In this document: positions 50,218 through 60,852 of the stretch, piece after piece
How the letters are laid out: every line of letters begins with the position of its first letter
Numbering within the stretch: position 1 is the stretch's first letter
NCBI GenBank assembly: GCA_030267565.1
Contig: BRXU01000004.1
Location: forward strand, 211,001-275,000
From: Pleodorina starrii
Lineage: Eukaryota; Chlorophyta; Chlorophyceae; Chlamydomonadales; Volvocaceae
Length of the DNA stretch: 64,000 nucleotides
Reading direction: 5' to 3'
Notes under the pieces: model-generated
What the model was told of the DNA's origin: nothing
Seen by the model: only the letters and a program-made list of their open reading frames with translations
The model's database searches: none
Translations under genes and position numbers: made by a program

Positions 50218-50887
50218 CTGCAGAATACGTTCGCTACGCTCCTTCGGACCTAAGCTATTGCTTTGTTTTTCAGCCCCGAGGGGCAACATCCACGTGGGCA
50301 TGTGGGGCCCGAAACACGTCACCGCGGTGTCTGCAAATTGGTGCCATGGAACGTATCTTTCTGTATCAGCTGTTTGTTGGTTATATGGTTAACTCAATCA
50401 GGCACCACCCCTCTCGCGCCCCGGACGGCACACTCCCTGCCGCCGCACTCGGGCAGCCCCCAGCCCTCCCCCCCCCACCCCCCCCCCTCAATCTCCCCCT
50501 GTCTGTCTTTCCAAGGCCGCAACTGCCCCCCCTCGGCCCCCCATCCGACACCCATCGTGCGTCCATGTCTCGTCCCCCCCCCCCCGTGAGGTCGTGGCCT
50601 CTCACCCAGGGGGAAAGCGGTTCGAGCCGACCGGGCTGATCGCCGAGCAACGCAAAAAGAAAGCTCGAAAGCCAACGCTCCAAACGCGGACCGCAACCCA
50701 ACCCAACCCAACCTAGCCCAACCCAGCCCAACACAACCCCAACGCAACCAGGAAAACCAAATCCGCGCATTCCGTGCATCGTCATCATCGTATCCATCCA
50801 TCCATCCATCCATTCTCCCCCTCCTCCTCCTCCCCCTCCGCTTCCTGCTCCTCTTCCTGCTCCTCCTCCTACCGCTCCTCCTGCTCC

Positions 50888-51331
50888 TCAGGGAGGCTGC
50901 ACGGACACCGTCGCAGGCTGACCCGCCACCTCCGCCACCTTCGCCTCCGCCGCCTGGTCGCCGGTCAGGTGGGGCAGCCACTGCTTCAAAACCTGCCCCC
51001 GGGTAACACAGGGTGGGGCGGGAGGGGAGGGGAGGTGTGTGAAGCAGGCGAGATTGGTGGTGAGGGACGCGAGTGCCGGTATGACACGTCATACCACGTC
51101 GTGTCGTATTGTCGTACCAAGTGATGGGAGGTTCTGTCACCGCACCCCACCCACCCGCCCCATTCGCCGCATACCGTACACCCCTCCCCCTCTTGTAGAA
51201 GGCTCCCCCTGGCGTGTGTGTGTGTGGGGGGGGGGGCAGGGCCCCCATCCGCCGGGGGAGCCTTCTACACCCCAGGATAACCGCCCGCTCCCCATCTTCT
51301 CTGTCGGCCCTTCCCCTTCACTCCCCTCCCC

Positions 51332-51377
<46 letters not shown>

Positions 51378-54300
51378 GGTAGTCCGGTACCCGGATCCAT
51401 GGACTAACTGTCCGACTGCCACACTCGCCCATTCACGGTTCTCACGTGCCGTACCGTTCCGTACCCTGCCGTACCTGCGGCGAGCCGTACCATGGTCCGA
51501 AGAACGGCAGCTTCTCCCCCAGTGGTGAGTGGAACACCCCCTCCAGATCCACCTGGGTCGCCCCCTCTAAGTGGGCGGAGGGCTGCGGGACGATGAAGTC
51601 ACCCCACACGGCCGCCTCGCCGCACACCTGCCGTACGGGGGTTACGGGGGTGGGAGTGGGGAGAGAGTAAGGAAGACGGATGGAGGTTGAAACCGCGGCG
51701 AACGAATGGAGGCGGCGTTGGCGAAGGGTTGGGTTAGTTGGGTTGAGGGTGGGGTGATAAAAGAGGGTGGGGTTAGGGCTGGGGGTGGGGGAATGGGGTG
51801 CTAGCGGGGTGCTGGGAGGTAGGTGGGTTTGGGTTGGGTGGGGCTGAGGCTGGGGGCTCTGGGTTGGCGACATGAAAGGGGTAGCCCCACCCCCCTTAGA
51901 GCACCCTCACCTGCTGGTAGCCCACCCCGGCAAACTTGGCCAGAAGATCAGACCGCCCGCCACCGCCGCCACCACCGCCGCTGCCCACATCGCCGCCGTC
52001 GTCGCCACCGGTCTGCGAGGAGCTCCCCGTCAGCGGCACTCCCCGCACGAATTTGCCGCAAATGGTCACGTAGCGGATCTGAAGGAGCGAACACAACCAG
52101 AAGCAGCAGCAGCAGCAGAAGCAGCCACACCCTGCTTACCCAATTTGGACATTCATTCGTTCGGTCAACAACAGTCAACAGACACATTTGGCGGCAGCCC
52201 CTCTCCCCTCCCCTCTCCTTCCCCCTCCCCATCCACACCCCGCGACGCCCCCCGCCCCGCCCCCACGCCAACCAACCACTCCAACCAACCACCCAACCAA
52301 CCACTCCAACCAACCACCACAACCGCCCCAACCAACCGCCCCAACCAACTGCACCAACCAACTGTACCAACCAACCTACCGAGCTGTGGAACGCCCCCGG
52401 GCACATGTCGCTACATGCGGTCAGGATGCCCCGGGTCTGATCCACCACGGGGGCCCCCGGGGGAGGGGGCAGGTGGGGGGAGCCCAGGGACACGTAACGG
52501 TCCACACCGGCGGTGCCCCAGTCCAGCAGATACACCCGACCCAGCCAACCGCCAGCCTGGGATGGGGGGGGGGAACGGGGGGAGGAGGGGAGGGGGGAGG
52601 GGGGGGAGAGGGGGGAGTGGGGGGAGGGGGGGAATGGGGGAGAGGGGGAAGGGGGGAATGGGGGAGAGGAGGGGAGGAGAGGGGGTGATGGCGGTGATGG
52701 TGCCGCGGCGGGGAAACGGAGGTGAGGTGGGCGGGGACGAGGGCAGGGACGGAGGCGGAGGCGGCGGCAGGGCGCGCGAGGTATCCGCGTGAGGGTAGGG
52801 GGCGGGGAGGAGGGGTTCTCTCATACACACACAGACAAATGGAGGAGCCTACAGAAGGGGAGCGGGGGTAAAGTGGTGGTTGTGGTGTGTGCGTGTGGGG
52901 AGGGGGGATTGAGGGGGCTGTTGTGCGGGGACTGGAACGAGGCGGGGGAGACGGGCACGTCCAGTGCCTGAGGGCCAACAACCCATCGATCGATCGACAG
53001 CGTCAGTTGGCTCATTTGCCTCCCCCCTTCCCCCCCCTCCCCCCCGCCAGCCCTACCGAGTGTGTGAGCATCGTGATGGGCGCCTCACTGCCCTCCACCC
53101 GCCTCTTCAGTCGCTGCATGGCACCATCCACCAATTGGAGGTACCTGCGTGTGTGTATGGGGGGGGTCAGGGAGTCGGGGGGGGGGGAAGAAATCGGCCC
53201 GGGACGAGGGGGGGAGGGGGGAGGGGAGGGGAGCAGCCCGGGGGGTCGTTTGGGCGCAGTGCGATACGGTGGTGGTGGGGAGTGTGAGGGGGAGTAGGGG
53301 TGGGGTAGTGGGAGGGGGTGGAGATGGACGGAAACGGAACCCAGCCACCCAGCCAGCCAGCCACCTACCTAGCCACCCAGCCAGGCAGCCACTCACCAGT
53401 CCACCGCGGGGCGGGGTTTGAGGGTGCCCCTCCACCAATTGGGGTCCGTAAGAGCTGCGGCGTTGCGGGACCAGTCAGGACGGGTCACCTGCGGCGTGGG
53501 GGAGGTGGAGAGGGGAAGGCAGCGGGGGGGGGTCAGGGAGTGATATGCTCCTTTATATAACAATGAGTCACTGCGCGACTGCGGACGTGGGGGGGGGGGA
53601 GTTGGTAAGAGTGCAATGCAAAGTTGGCACTCATTGCAGCCGCCAGGCACCAAGACAACCGCGAGAAAACCAGAGAGCCCAAGGGGGGGAAGGGAATGAC
53701 GGCCTCGTAAATAAACATGCCAAGTGAGGGGAAGGCCTGAAAGGGAGCCGGGGAAGGGGCGGTGCCAGGTGTGGTGCAACAAAGGGATTCGAGGGGGACC
53801 CCTAGGAGGAGGAGGAGGGTGCAGCGGGAAGCGGTCTTCTCCCCCATCCGAAGCTGCACCCGTCAAATCGTCAAAAGGCCACAAAGACGGTCTCCTCGGC
53901 CCTCCTCGAGGAAAGCGCCCTCCCCTACGCGTCCCACGGGGGCCGTAGGGGCCTGTCGGTCTCTTTCCGTGGTCCCCCGCTCTCCCATCCTCATTCCGTT
54001 CCGCAGCCAAGCCATTGGGCGGTTGGGTGGTTGGGTGGTTAGGATGCGAGAGTTACAATGAGGGACCACTAGGGTCATGCGCTGGCGCGTCCTGAGTCAA
54101 CGCAGGACAGGGGCCGTTAGGGTGGTTACAGACCCACCTGCGCAACCTCCACCGCCATCCCCCGCGCCTCCAGCTGCGCCGCCAGGGGGCCGTAGTCCGC
54201 AGCATTGTTGCCGAGACCCGGGAGGATCAACACACCGCGGGAGATGCTGCAGGGGATCGAGAGGGGCGGAGAGGGCGTAGAGGAGAGGACGTAGGGGAGA

Positions 54301-55229
54301 GGACGTGGAGGAGAGGACGTGGAGGAGGTGTTTTCAGGGAAATGTTGGCGGTGCGGGGGGATGGCGCGCGCGTGTCTGTGTGTGTGTGTGTGTATGCCAC
54401 AGATTTGACAGGAGGGGCGCGTGTTGACGTTGGGGCGGGGGAGCGCCAAAAGCGGCCTATGGGTGCGTACTTCTCGGAGGGCGCTCAGCACACAGTTGCT
54501 GATGGGTGGGTAGATGATTGAGTTGCTGGAAGCGCAAGGGGGAGATGCCGCGGGTGAACGTAGCGGAGGGGGGAGGGGAGGGGAGGAGGGGCGGCTGTGT
54601 CGGTCGTATCGATTTGGGTCGGCCCCGTATGGGGGATACGGCGATGTCGCCAATACGGGGCCGACCAACAATCAACAACAAGCAGGCCTGGCTGGCTGAC
54701 TGGCTGGCTGGCTGGAGTACGGTCCATTCCCGGGTCCGCACTTCAACCCGCCCAGCAAGCATAAATTTGAGGAGTGCATCATGACGTACTTCTCTGTTGG
54801 GGCTGCACCCGGACCCGCGGCTGCACGTGCGATGCCTGCGGCAATCCATGGAGCGTTATGGAAGTTTTGGACAGATGTGATGGTGCCATGAGACTCTGAA
54901 CCTCACAGATGTCTATAACTTTCAATTAAATAAGTTCAGGTTAGCGCGTCGACAGCCGTTGCCTTTTAATGCACACCTCGAGGTTGGGCACGCCCTAGCC
55001 GCACAGGCGCTGGGCCTGTGTGTAGCCGCATTTTAACAAGATATCTTAATCGCTGTCTTGGGGCCTTTCTAAGATTCGTGCCTTCAGAGGGCTTCCTTGA
55101 GCGGAGCAGCGACCGACGACCCGTACAAACGACTTTCTCGTTGCAACACCGACGGGTGCACAGGCCGCAAGACGACAGCCAGGGTTCCAGCGCAGGCTCG
55201 TTGTTTCCTTTGCAACTATATGGCTTCAT
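50888..55229 (-). CDS. Plant-type alpha/beta hydrolase (lipase/esterase-like), possibly plastid-targeted
   Basis: Exons, high to low: 55229-54977, 54895-54790, 54246-54138, 53488-53397, 53144-53057, 52556-52380, 52078-51911, 51627-51475, 50992-50888; 416 aa with matching phases. Recognised from plant/algal homologues by ILPGLGNNAADY (about aa 127-138), RNAAALTDPNWWRGTLKPRP, the nucleophile elbow THSAGGWLGRVY (214-225) with Ser216 as likely nucleophile, SLGSPHLPPPPGAPVVDQTR, and VWGDFIVPQPSAHLEGA. Asp341 plus His350 or His364 are candidates to complete the triad. The elbow starts with Thr instead of the usual Gly. The N-terminal ~85 residues are Arg/Ser/Cys-rich and nearly free of acids after residue 31, resembling an organelle transit peptide; exons 1-2 are the least certain. 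Substrate unknown. Divergent from IMPACT. Confidence 0.85.
51335..51376 (+). repeat. (CA)n microsatellite
   Basis: About 21 AC units in the last intron of the minus-strand hydrolase. Confidence 0.95.
52262..52380 (+). repeat. ACCAACC-type simple repeat
   Basis: Degenerate CCAACCAAC units fill the 5' end of hydrolase intron 6. Similar CCAACCAA units occur at 62545-62580. Confidence 0.85.
54617..54666. repeat. Nested inverted repeats in hydrolase intron 2
   Basis: Outer arms 54617-54630 (GGTCGGCCCCGTAT) and 54653-54666 match exactly. The loop holds a second dyad, GGCGATGTCGCC (54640-54651). Confidence 0.93.
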
Positions 55230-55392
55230 GCATTGAACAATTTGCTGGCAGACACCAATTCGAGGACGTGACTGTCGAGTTTTAGCGCAACAGAGTTGTG
55301 ACGGACTTATGACATTACGTACAGATACGTTTGAAGGTTTAAGTGTGAGTTAAACCTTGGATCACAATATTACACTCACATCGCGACACAGA
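55230..55392. promoter_or_regulatory. Probable shared promoter between the hydrolase and IMPACT
   Basis: Only 163 bases separate the two divergent start codons, so both promoters and 5' UTRs must lie here or overlap the genes. It is AT-richer than its surroundings. No clear TATA box is assigned. Confidence 0.5.
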
Positions 55393-56227
55393 ATGGAGGA
55401 TGACGCAGCCGCCAGAGACGAGGAATTTGAAGCCATTGAAGCCATCTTTGGTGAAGCTGTCAATGTGTCTCGGGGGGCGTCGCTCGTCGAGGTGCGCACA
55501 GTAGCTGGTCCCTGGGGGGGATTCCATGCCCCGTACCACCACGGGCACCACCAACTGTGTACGACATATGCACGGCAATTTCAGCACACGCCGTGGACAC
55601 CAGCTTCCGATACAACCCACAAACTAACGCCACGAATTCCCACGAACCCTTGCACGGCCTTTTCTCGTTGAAGCTGGACCGCGAAGCCGTCTCACCCCTG
55701 CCTCCGCTCCACTCCCCATGCCGTACGCTCGTCCACACGTGTACCTTGACACGACTCCAATCGTGCACCCGTCGCCGCTCTTATCCACCGCCTATGCCCC
55801 CACCCAAGTGCAGGTGCGCATACCCCACCCCCAGGGGGGCGGCCAGGAGGTGATGCTGCGCGCCTCGCTGCCCTCCGACTACCCCAGCTCGTCCTGCCCC
55901 GTTGCATTACTGTACGGCAGCCATTTGTCAGATGACGTACTGGTCTGGGCGGCCAAACAGTTGGAGGCGCTGTTCACACCCGGTGGGGTGAGGGGTGTGT
56001 GTGGGGGGGGGGTGTGTGGGGTGTGGGGGGGTGGGGTGTGGGCTGGGGTGTGGGCTGGGGCAGGTCCCTTAACGGAGGGGGGAGGAACAACGCTCGCCAA
56101 CGGGGTGTTGGCGAGCCTGGGCCACCGCTGCTGCTGCTGCTGCCGCTGCACTGCTTGGTCGGCGGCGTCGGCGCTGCGGCTCTGCGGCGCTCGTTACCGG
56201 TGTCTGTCTGTCCCCCACCCCGTGCTG

Positions 56228-56276
<49 letters not shown>

Positions 56277-59200
56277 GTTACAGTATCTGACCGGGCCCTG
56301 ACGCTGGCCAGGGGCTGCTAACCCAGCCCCGACGGAAAGACCGCCTAAGCACTCTCCCCCTTGCGGTGGGAGAAGGGCGTGAGGGGCCGCTACCCCCTCC
56401 TGCTCGACGCGGAGCTGGCTGCGTCGTATACCCCATATACGGGTGTACGGCGCAGCGGCTCCCCAAAAGCTTGAGCTCACAGCCTGCCTTATACGGCAGC
56501 TGGGCCCTTCGTCCGCACAAACAGCAGTCGCGCCGGCGCACTACGCGGCGCCCGCGCTGTCCTGCCCGCCCTGTGTGTGTGTGTGTGTAACTGTTACATA
56601 TCTGCCGGGCCGACACTGGCCGGGGGCGCTAACCCGCCCACATACGGGAGACCGCCGAAGCACTCCTCGGTTGAGGAGGGGCGTACCACCTTGTCTGCAC
56701 ACTGCACCGGGAAGTGCTAACCGCTGCGCCGTAATCGTCACAGGACAGCGTCCACCTGATTGTCCTTGTGCCAGCTAAGCTAGCCCCAGGCGCCTACTGT
56801 CCTCGGTCCACCGAACGCATGCTCTACAGCTGCGTAATCTACCAGGGCACTCACACCGGTGCCATTGCCACCTCCTATATCCTTCGGAAGTCTGCCGCCG
56901 CCCGATCTTAGTTATCCAACCACCACCTGCTATGCAGTCTGGTCCAGGCCCTATGCAGACTCATTCCTCCACCACTGCTCTGCGGCAGCGTTGTAGTCTT
57001 CTAGGTGGCATCCCACTCCAGCCGCCCCGCGCACCAGAGGACACCATTGTCTCCAGCCTTCGACACCCCGATCTCTTTCACCCGGGTGTGTGTGTGTGTG
57101 TGTGTGTGTGTCGTTACAGTATCTGACCGGGCCCTGACGCTGGCCAGGGGCTGCTAACCCAGCCCCGACGGAAAGACCGCCTAAGCACTCTCCCCCTTGC
57201 GGTGGGAGAAGGGCGTGAGGGGCCGCTACCCCCTCCTGCTCGACGCGGAGCTGGCTGCGTCGTACACCCCATATACGGGTGTACGGCGCAGCGGCTCCCC
57301 AAAGGCTTGAGCTCACAGCCTGCCATATACGGCAGCTGGGCCCTTCGTCCGCACAAACAGCAGTCGCGCCGGCGCGCTACGCGGCGCCCGCGCTGTCCTG
57401 CCCGCCCTGAAGTCCTTGCAGCGCCGGGGCGCCCGGCCGGCCTGCTACCGGCTGGCGGTGCTCCTCTAGGCGCGAAACCAAAGCGCTGAGAACCTGCCCC
57501 GAGCTTGGTCCGGCTCGTGGGCGGTCAGCACCAAAGGAGAACCCAAGACAGCGCGCGTCCTACCCCTGCTACTACTCCTACTACGACGGCCCCGGAGAGG
57601 CCGGGGGGTGGCCCCTAGAGGCCGAGCTCCAGAGCTCCGCTTGGCCTCGAGGCGGCAGGAGGTCGGGCGCGGGCCTTGCGGCAGCGGGCTAGGTGACGGG
57701 GCTATAGTTCGCACTAGGCGGCACCTCGCCAACTCGCCTCACTCTCGCTATACCCGCTCCCTAAAGCCTCCCTCGCCTACAAAAGGCAGCCCGCGGCGGT
57801 CTCTGCACCCTAAGTCCTCTCGGACCCAAAGGAACCCCCCCTCATGTAACTGTTACATATCTGCCGGGCCGACACTGGCCGGGGGCGCTAACCCGCCCAC
57901 ATACGGGAGACCGCCGAAGCACTCCTCTGTTGAGGAGGGGCGTACCACCTTGTCTGCACACTGCACCGGGAAGTGCTAACCGCTGCGCCGTAATCGTCAC
58001 AGGACAGCGTCCACCTGATTGTCCATGTGCCAGCTAAGCTAGCCCCAGGCGCCTACTGTCCTCGGTCCACCGAACGCATGCTCTACAGCTGCGTAATCTA
58101 CCAGGGCACTCACACCGGTGCCATTGCCACCTCCTATATCCTTCGGAAGTCTGCCGCCGCCCGATCTTAGTTATCCAACCACCACCTGCTATGCAGTCTG
58201 GTCCAGGCCCTATGCAGACTCATTCCTCCACCACTGCTCTGCGGCAGCGTTGTAGTCTTCTAGGTGGCATCCCACTCCAGCCGCCCCGCGCACCAGAGGA
58301 CACCATTGTCTCCAGCCTTCGACACCCCGATCTCTTTCACCCGGGGGACCAGCGGTGGGGTACGATGCCGGACAGCGTCACAGGACAGCGTCCACCTGAT
58401 TGTCCATGTGCCAGCTAAGCTAGCCCCAGGCGCCTACTGTCCTCGGTCCACCGAACGCATGCTCTACAGCTGCGTTATCAACCAGGGCACGCACACCGGT
58501 GCCATTGCCACCTCCTATATCCTTCGGAAGTCCTATATCCTTGTGTGTGTTGTGCCCCACGAGCAGGTGAGGTGTGTTTGTACAACTGGGTGGAGTGGCT
58601 CAAGGAGCAGGAGCTGTTGTGGGCGGTACCGGCGGCGCCCTCTAACAACCACCACCAGCAGCAGCAGCAGGAGGGTGGTGGTGAGGAGGGCGGAGGAGCG
58701 ACCCGCGGGTCATCAGCCAGACGGGTGAGGGTGGGGGTGAGGGTCATCAGCCAGACGGGCGGCGGCCGCAGCGGTGGGTGGGTGCATGCGTGCGTGGTTT
58801 GTGGAAAGAAAGCTTAGCGCGATGATCCGGGGGGAGATGTGTCTGTGTGTGTGGGGGGGGGGGGGCGGGTGGGTGAGGCTGAGGCTGAGGCTGAGGCTGA
58901 GGGTGGCGCTGCAACTTGATGCCGCTCGTGCTCCTTCCGGTGCGGTGCGGCCCGGTGCTGCTGCGCACCCGGTACGTCGGTACGTCGGTGAACCCACCCA
59001 CCCCCCTTCCCACGTTCTCGGGCTCCGACCTATCCGTGGATAACACCCTCAACCCCTGCCCCACCCCTCGCCCACCCTGCCCCCCACACACGCATACACA
59101 CACACGCATGTCAGGAGGCTGTTCGCGAGGTTGAGGCTTTGGAGCTGCTCCGCGCACTTCGGGTGACCAGCGGGGAGCCCTATATGGAGAAGAAGTCCAC

Positions 59201-60804
59201 TTTCCAGGTGGGGGGGAGGGTGGGGTGGGGGGTGGGGGGGGGTGGGGGGGATAAGAAAGAGAAAATAACGCAGGGAAGGGACGGAGACGGCGGGTCGGAC
59301 CCCACCCCGCTGCGCCAGCCGGCGCCGGGAGCCGGCACCCAAATCACCGAGCCGCTCGCCTGCCGCACCGCGGCGTGCAGGCCCCTCGCTTTGTGTGCAG
59401 GCTCCTTCCCTCACAGGCTCCCCTGCAGTGCACACTCCCCGCCGCCCCCCACTTCTCCCCCCCCCCTCCCATCCCCCCGCGCTTCTAAACCCTGGCCTCT
59501 TTCCCCTCCCACCCTCCCACCCCCTCCGAAACCACGCGGCTCTCTGCGTCCGTCTCCCGGCGCCCTTCCCAAAACCGGTCCGGCCCTAATTGTACGATTG
59601 TATGACTGTACGGCAGGCCCACGTGGCCCCGGTCAGCAGCTTCGACGACGTGCGGGCGGTGATGGATGCGTTGTTGTCCATCTCCAAGATACGGGCGGCC
59701 ACACACAACATCATGGCGTACCGCATACACACGCCGGGGGCGGGTGGAGGGGGAGGAGGAGGAGGAGGGGGAGGCGGGGGGGCCTTTCTGCAGGTGGGCC
59801 TTATGCGTGTGCGTGTGTATGTGTGTTTATGTGTGTGTGTGTGTGTGTGTGTGGCGGTGGGGTAATTATAACGATACTGCAGCGGAGGGACGTGGGGACG
59901 CCCTCCCCCCCGTGTTGTGAACTGCGTTGGGGTGAAGTGCGTGTGTGTGTATGGGTGGGGTGTGGGGATTGTATTAAAGAGTGATACCGCGGCGGGGGGA
60001 CGGAGACGGTGTCAGTGGGTGGACCCCGGGGTGTGGGGGGTATCGCCTAGGGAAGCGGGGGTGGGGGTCGGGTCGCCGGCGGCGGTGTGGCGGAGCTGTG
60101 GCTGTGTGGCTGTGTGTGTGTTGCACCCACCATGGAGTGAGGTCGGTGCGCTGTTGGGGTCTACGCCGCAGGACTACGATGATGACGGAGAGACGGCGGC
60201 GGGAGGGCGGCTGCTGCACTTGCTGCAGGTAGGCGTGCGTGTGTGGGGTGTGGGGAGGGGGAGGGGGTGGGGTGGGGTGGGGTGGGGTGGGGTGGGGTGG
60301 GGGTAAATGTCGGTGACGTCCGATGCGCGGTTTGGATAACGTTGGGTCGCATTGGGTTACCTCCGCCTCCTGCCCCTCTCCCCTCCCCCCTCCCCCCTCT
60401 GCCCGCTCGCTTCGTTCACCCCTCTCTTCGCTACGCCTTCTCCACTTTCAGTCCCCCCCGTCCGCTTTCCTCCCTTTCCCTCTCCCTCCCTCTCCCTCTC
60501 CCTCCCTCTCCCTCCATCTCCCTATGTCCCCCATGTCTTCCGCCCTCCCCGCCCACCCCCCGGGCCCCCCCACCCACCCCTGCCCCCCGGTGTTAAGGCC
60601 GCTGACGTGCGCAATTCGGTGGTGGTGGTGTCCCGCTGGTTCGGCGGAGTGCTGCTGGGTCCAGCTCGCTTCACCGCCATCAACAACACCGCCCGGGCGC
60701 TGCTGGAACAGATGGGGCTGGTGGCGGCGCCGGGGGGAGGGGGAGGCGGGAAGGGCGGGGGTGGGGGTGGGGGAGGCAAGGGGGGCGGGCGGCAAGGGCG
60801 CTGA
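55393..60804 (+). CDS. IMPACT: IMPACT/YIH1 homologue (RWD domain plus Impact/UPF0029 domain)
   Basis: Exons: 55393-55491, 55814-55982, 58567-58724, 59115-59207, 59617-59793, 60172-60228, 60598-60804; 319 aa, the usual IMPACT length. Known role: cytosolic protein that binds Gcn1 through its RWD domain and so restrains Gcn2 kinase and eIF2alpha phosphorylation. The RWD domain (about aa 5-115) begins with EEFEAIEAIFG and ends with FTPGEVCLYNWVEWL, a join that needs removal of the 2.6-kb intron 2 and so proves that splice. The UPF0029 domain starts near KKSTFQAHVAPV and holds HNIMAYRI, YDDDGE and VSRWFGGVLLGPARF. Oddities: a Gln/Gly-rich linker in exon 3, a Gly run inside the UPF0029 domain (exon 5), and a Gly/Lys tail. 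Intron 2 carries a recent repeat cluster. Confidence 0.93.
56229..56275 (+). repeat. (TG)n microsatellite
   Basis: About 23 uninterrupted TG units directly before repeat module A1. Shorter TG tracts stand before B1 (about 56572-56588) and A2 (57087-57110). Confidence 0.95.
56276..56573 (+). repeat. Repeat module A, first copy
   Basis: 298 bases, nearly identical to 57112-57409 (I count about four differences). It begins CGTTACAGTATCTG right after (TG)n. Its first ~100 bases are recognisably related to the start of module B. Confidence 0.93.
56586..57086 (+). repeat. Repeat module B, first copy
   Basis: 501 bases, nearly identical to 57845-58345 (I see about two differences). It begins TGTAACTGTTACATATCTG and ends CACCCGGG. 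Confidence 0.93.
57112..57409 (+). repeat. Repeat module A, second copy
   Basis: Second copy of the 298-base module, again preceded by (TG)n. The two A copies end at the same base, but here the unique segment C follows. Confidence 0.93.
57410..57844. other. Segment C, present only in the second repeat unit
   Basis: 435 bases between A2 and B2 with no counterpart between A1 and B1, where only a short (TG)n stands. It is GC-rich with internal inverted words (for example GGCCCCGGAGAGGCC). It may be original element sequence lost from the first unit, or an insertion in the second. Confidence 0.7.
57845..58345 (+). repeat. Repeat module B, second copy
   Basis: 501-base copy of B1, here not preceded by a TG tract. 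Confidence 0.93.
58376..58532 (+). repeat. Partial, more diverged copy of module B
   Basis: 157 bases matching 56736-56892 with several changes, including GTTATCAACC for GTAATCTACC. It ends 34 bases before the acceptor of IMPACT exon 3. Confidence 0.88.
59011..59048 (-). repeat. Dispersed motif 2 copy (IMPACT intron 3)
   Basis: Shorter, more diverged minus-strand copy: GTTATCCACGGATAGG and GGAGCCCGAGAACGTG. Confidence 0.7.
59251..59298 (+). repeat. Dispersed motif 1 copy (IMPACT intron 4)
   Basis: Diverged copy: AAAATAACGCAGGGAAGGGA followed by CGGAGACGGCGGG. Confidence 0.65.
59864..59900 (+). repeat. Dispersed motif 1 copy (IMPACT intron 5, first)
   Basis: ACGATACTGCAGCGGAGGGA followed by CGTGGGGACGCC. 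Confidence 0.6.
59976..60011 (+). repeat. Dispersed motif 1 copy (IMPACT intron 5, second)
   Basis: GTGATACCGCGGCGGGGGGA followed by CGGAGACGGTG, 110 bases after the previous copy. Confidence 0.65.
60254..60302 (+). repeat. (GGGGT)n tract, G-quadruplex-prone
   Basis: Six or more GGGG runs spaced by single T in IMPACT intron 6, on the transcribed-sense strand. Confidence 0.85.
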
Positions 60805-60852
60805 CGCGGCAGGCTCCGCCGGGCAGCAGGGGTAGCAGGGGCAGCAGGGGCA

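Larger units (their letters stand above)
48833..50887. other. Spacer after the unrecognised gene, hydrolase 3' region
   Basis: No exon recognised. It contains TG/CA-rich stretches (49.6-49.8 and 50.0 kb), one copy of dispersed motif 1, and an AACCC-rich stretch (50690-50750). The part right of 50213 is probably the 3' UTR of the minus-strand hydrolase. Confidence 0.5.

Noticed and set aside
50690..50750. AACCC-rich stretch considered as interstitial telomere sequence
   Set aside because: The unit is irregular and does not match the known green-algal telomere repeat.
52262..52380. Regular ACCAACC units considered as a CRISPR or satellite array
   Set aside because: Units are short and degenerate with no spacers; a simple repeat in an intron of a eukaryotic gene.
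54790..54889. Alternative hydrolase start MAPSHLSKTSITLHG
   Set aside because: It leaves the wrong phase for the next exon; another frame of the same stretch, entered from an upstream exon starting at 55229, fits all junctions.
58376..58532. Partial module B considered as a real IMPACT exon because it has an open frame next to exon 3
   Set aside because: Exon 2 joins exon 3 in phase to give the conserved FTPGEVCLYNWVEWL of the RWD domain, leaving no room for it.
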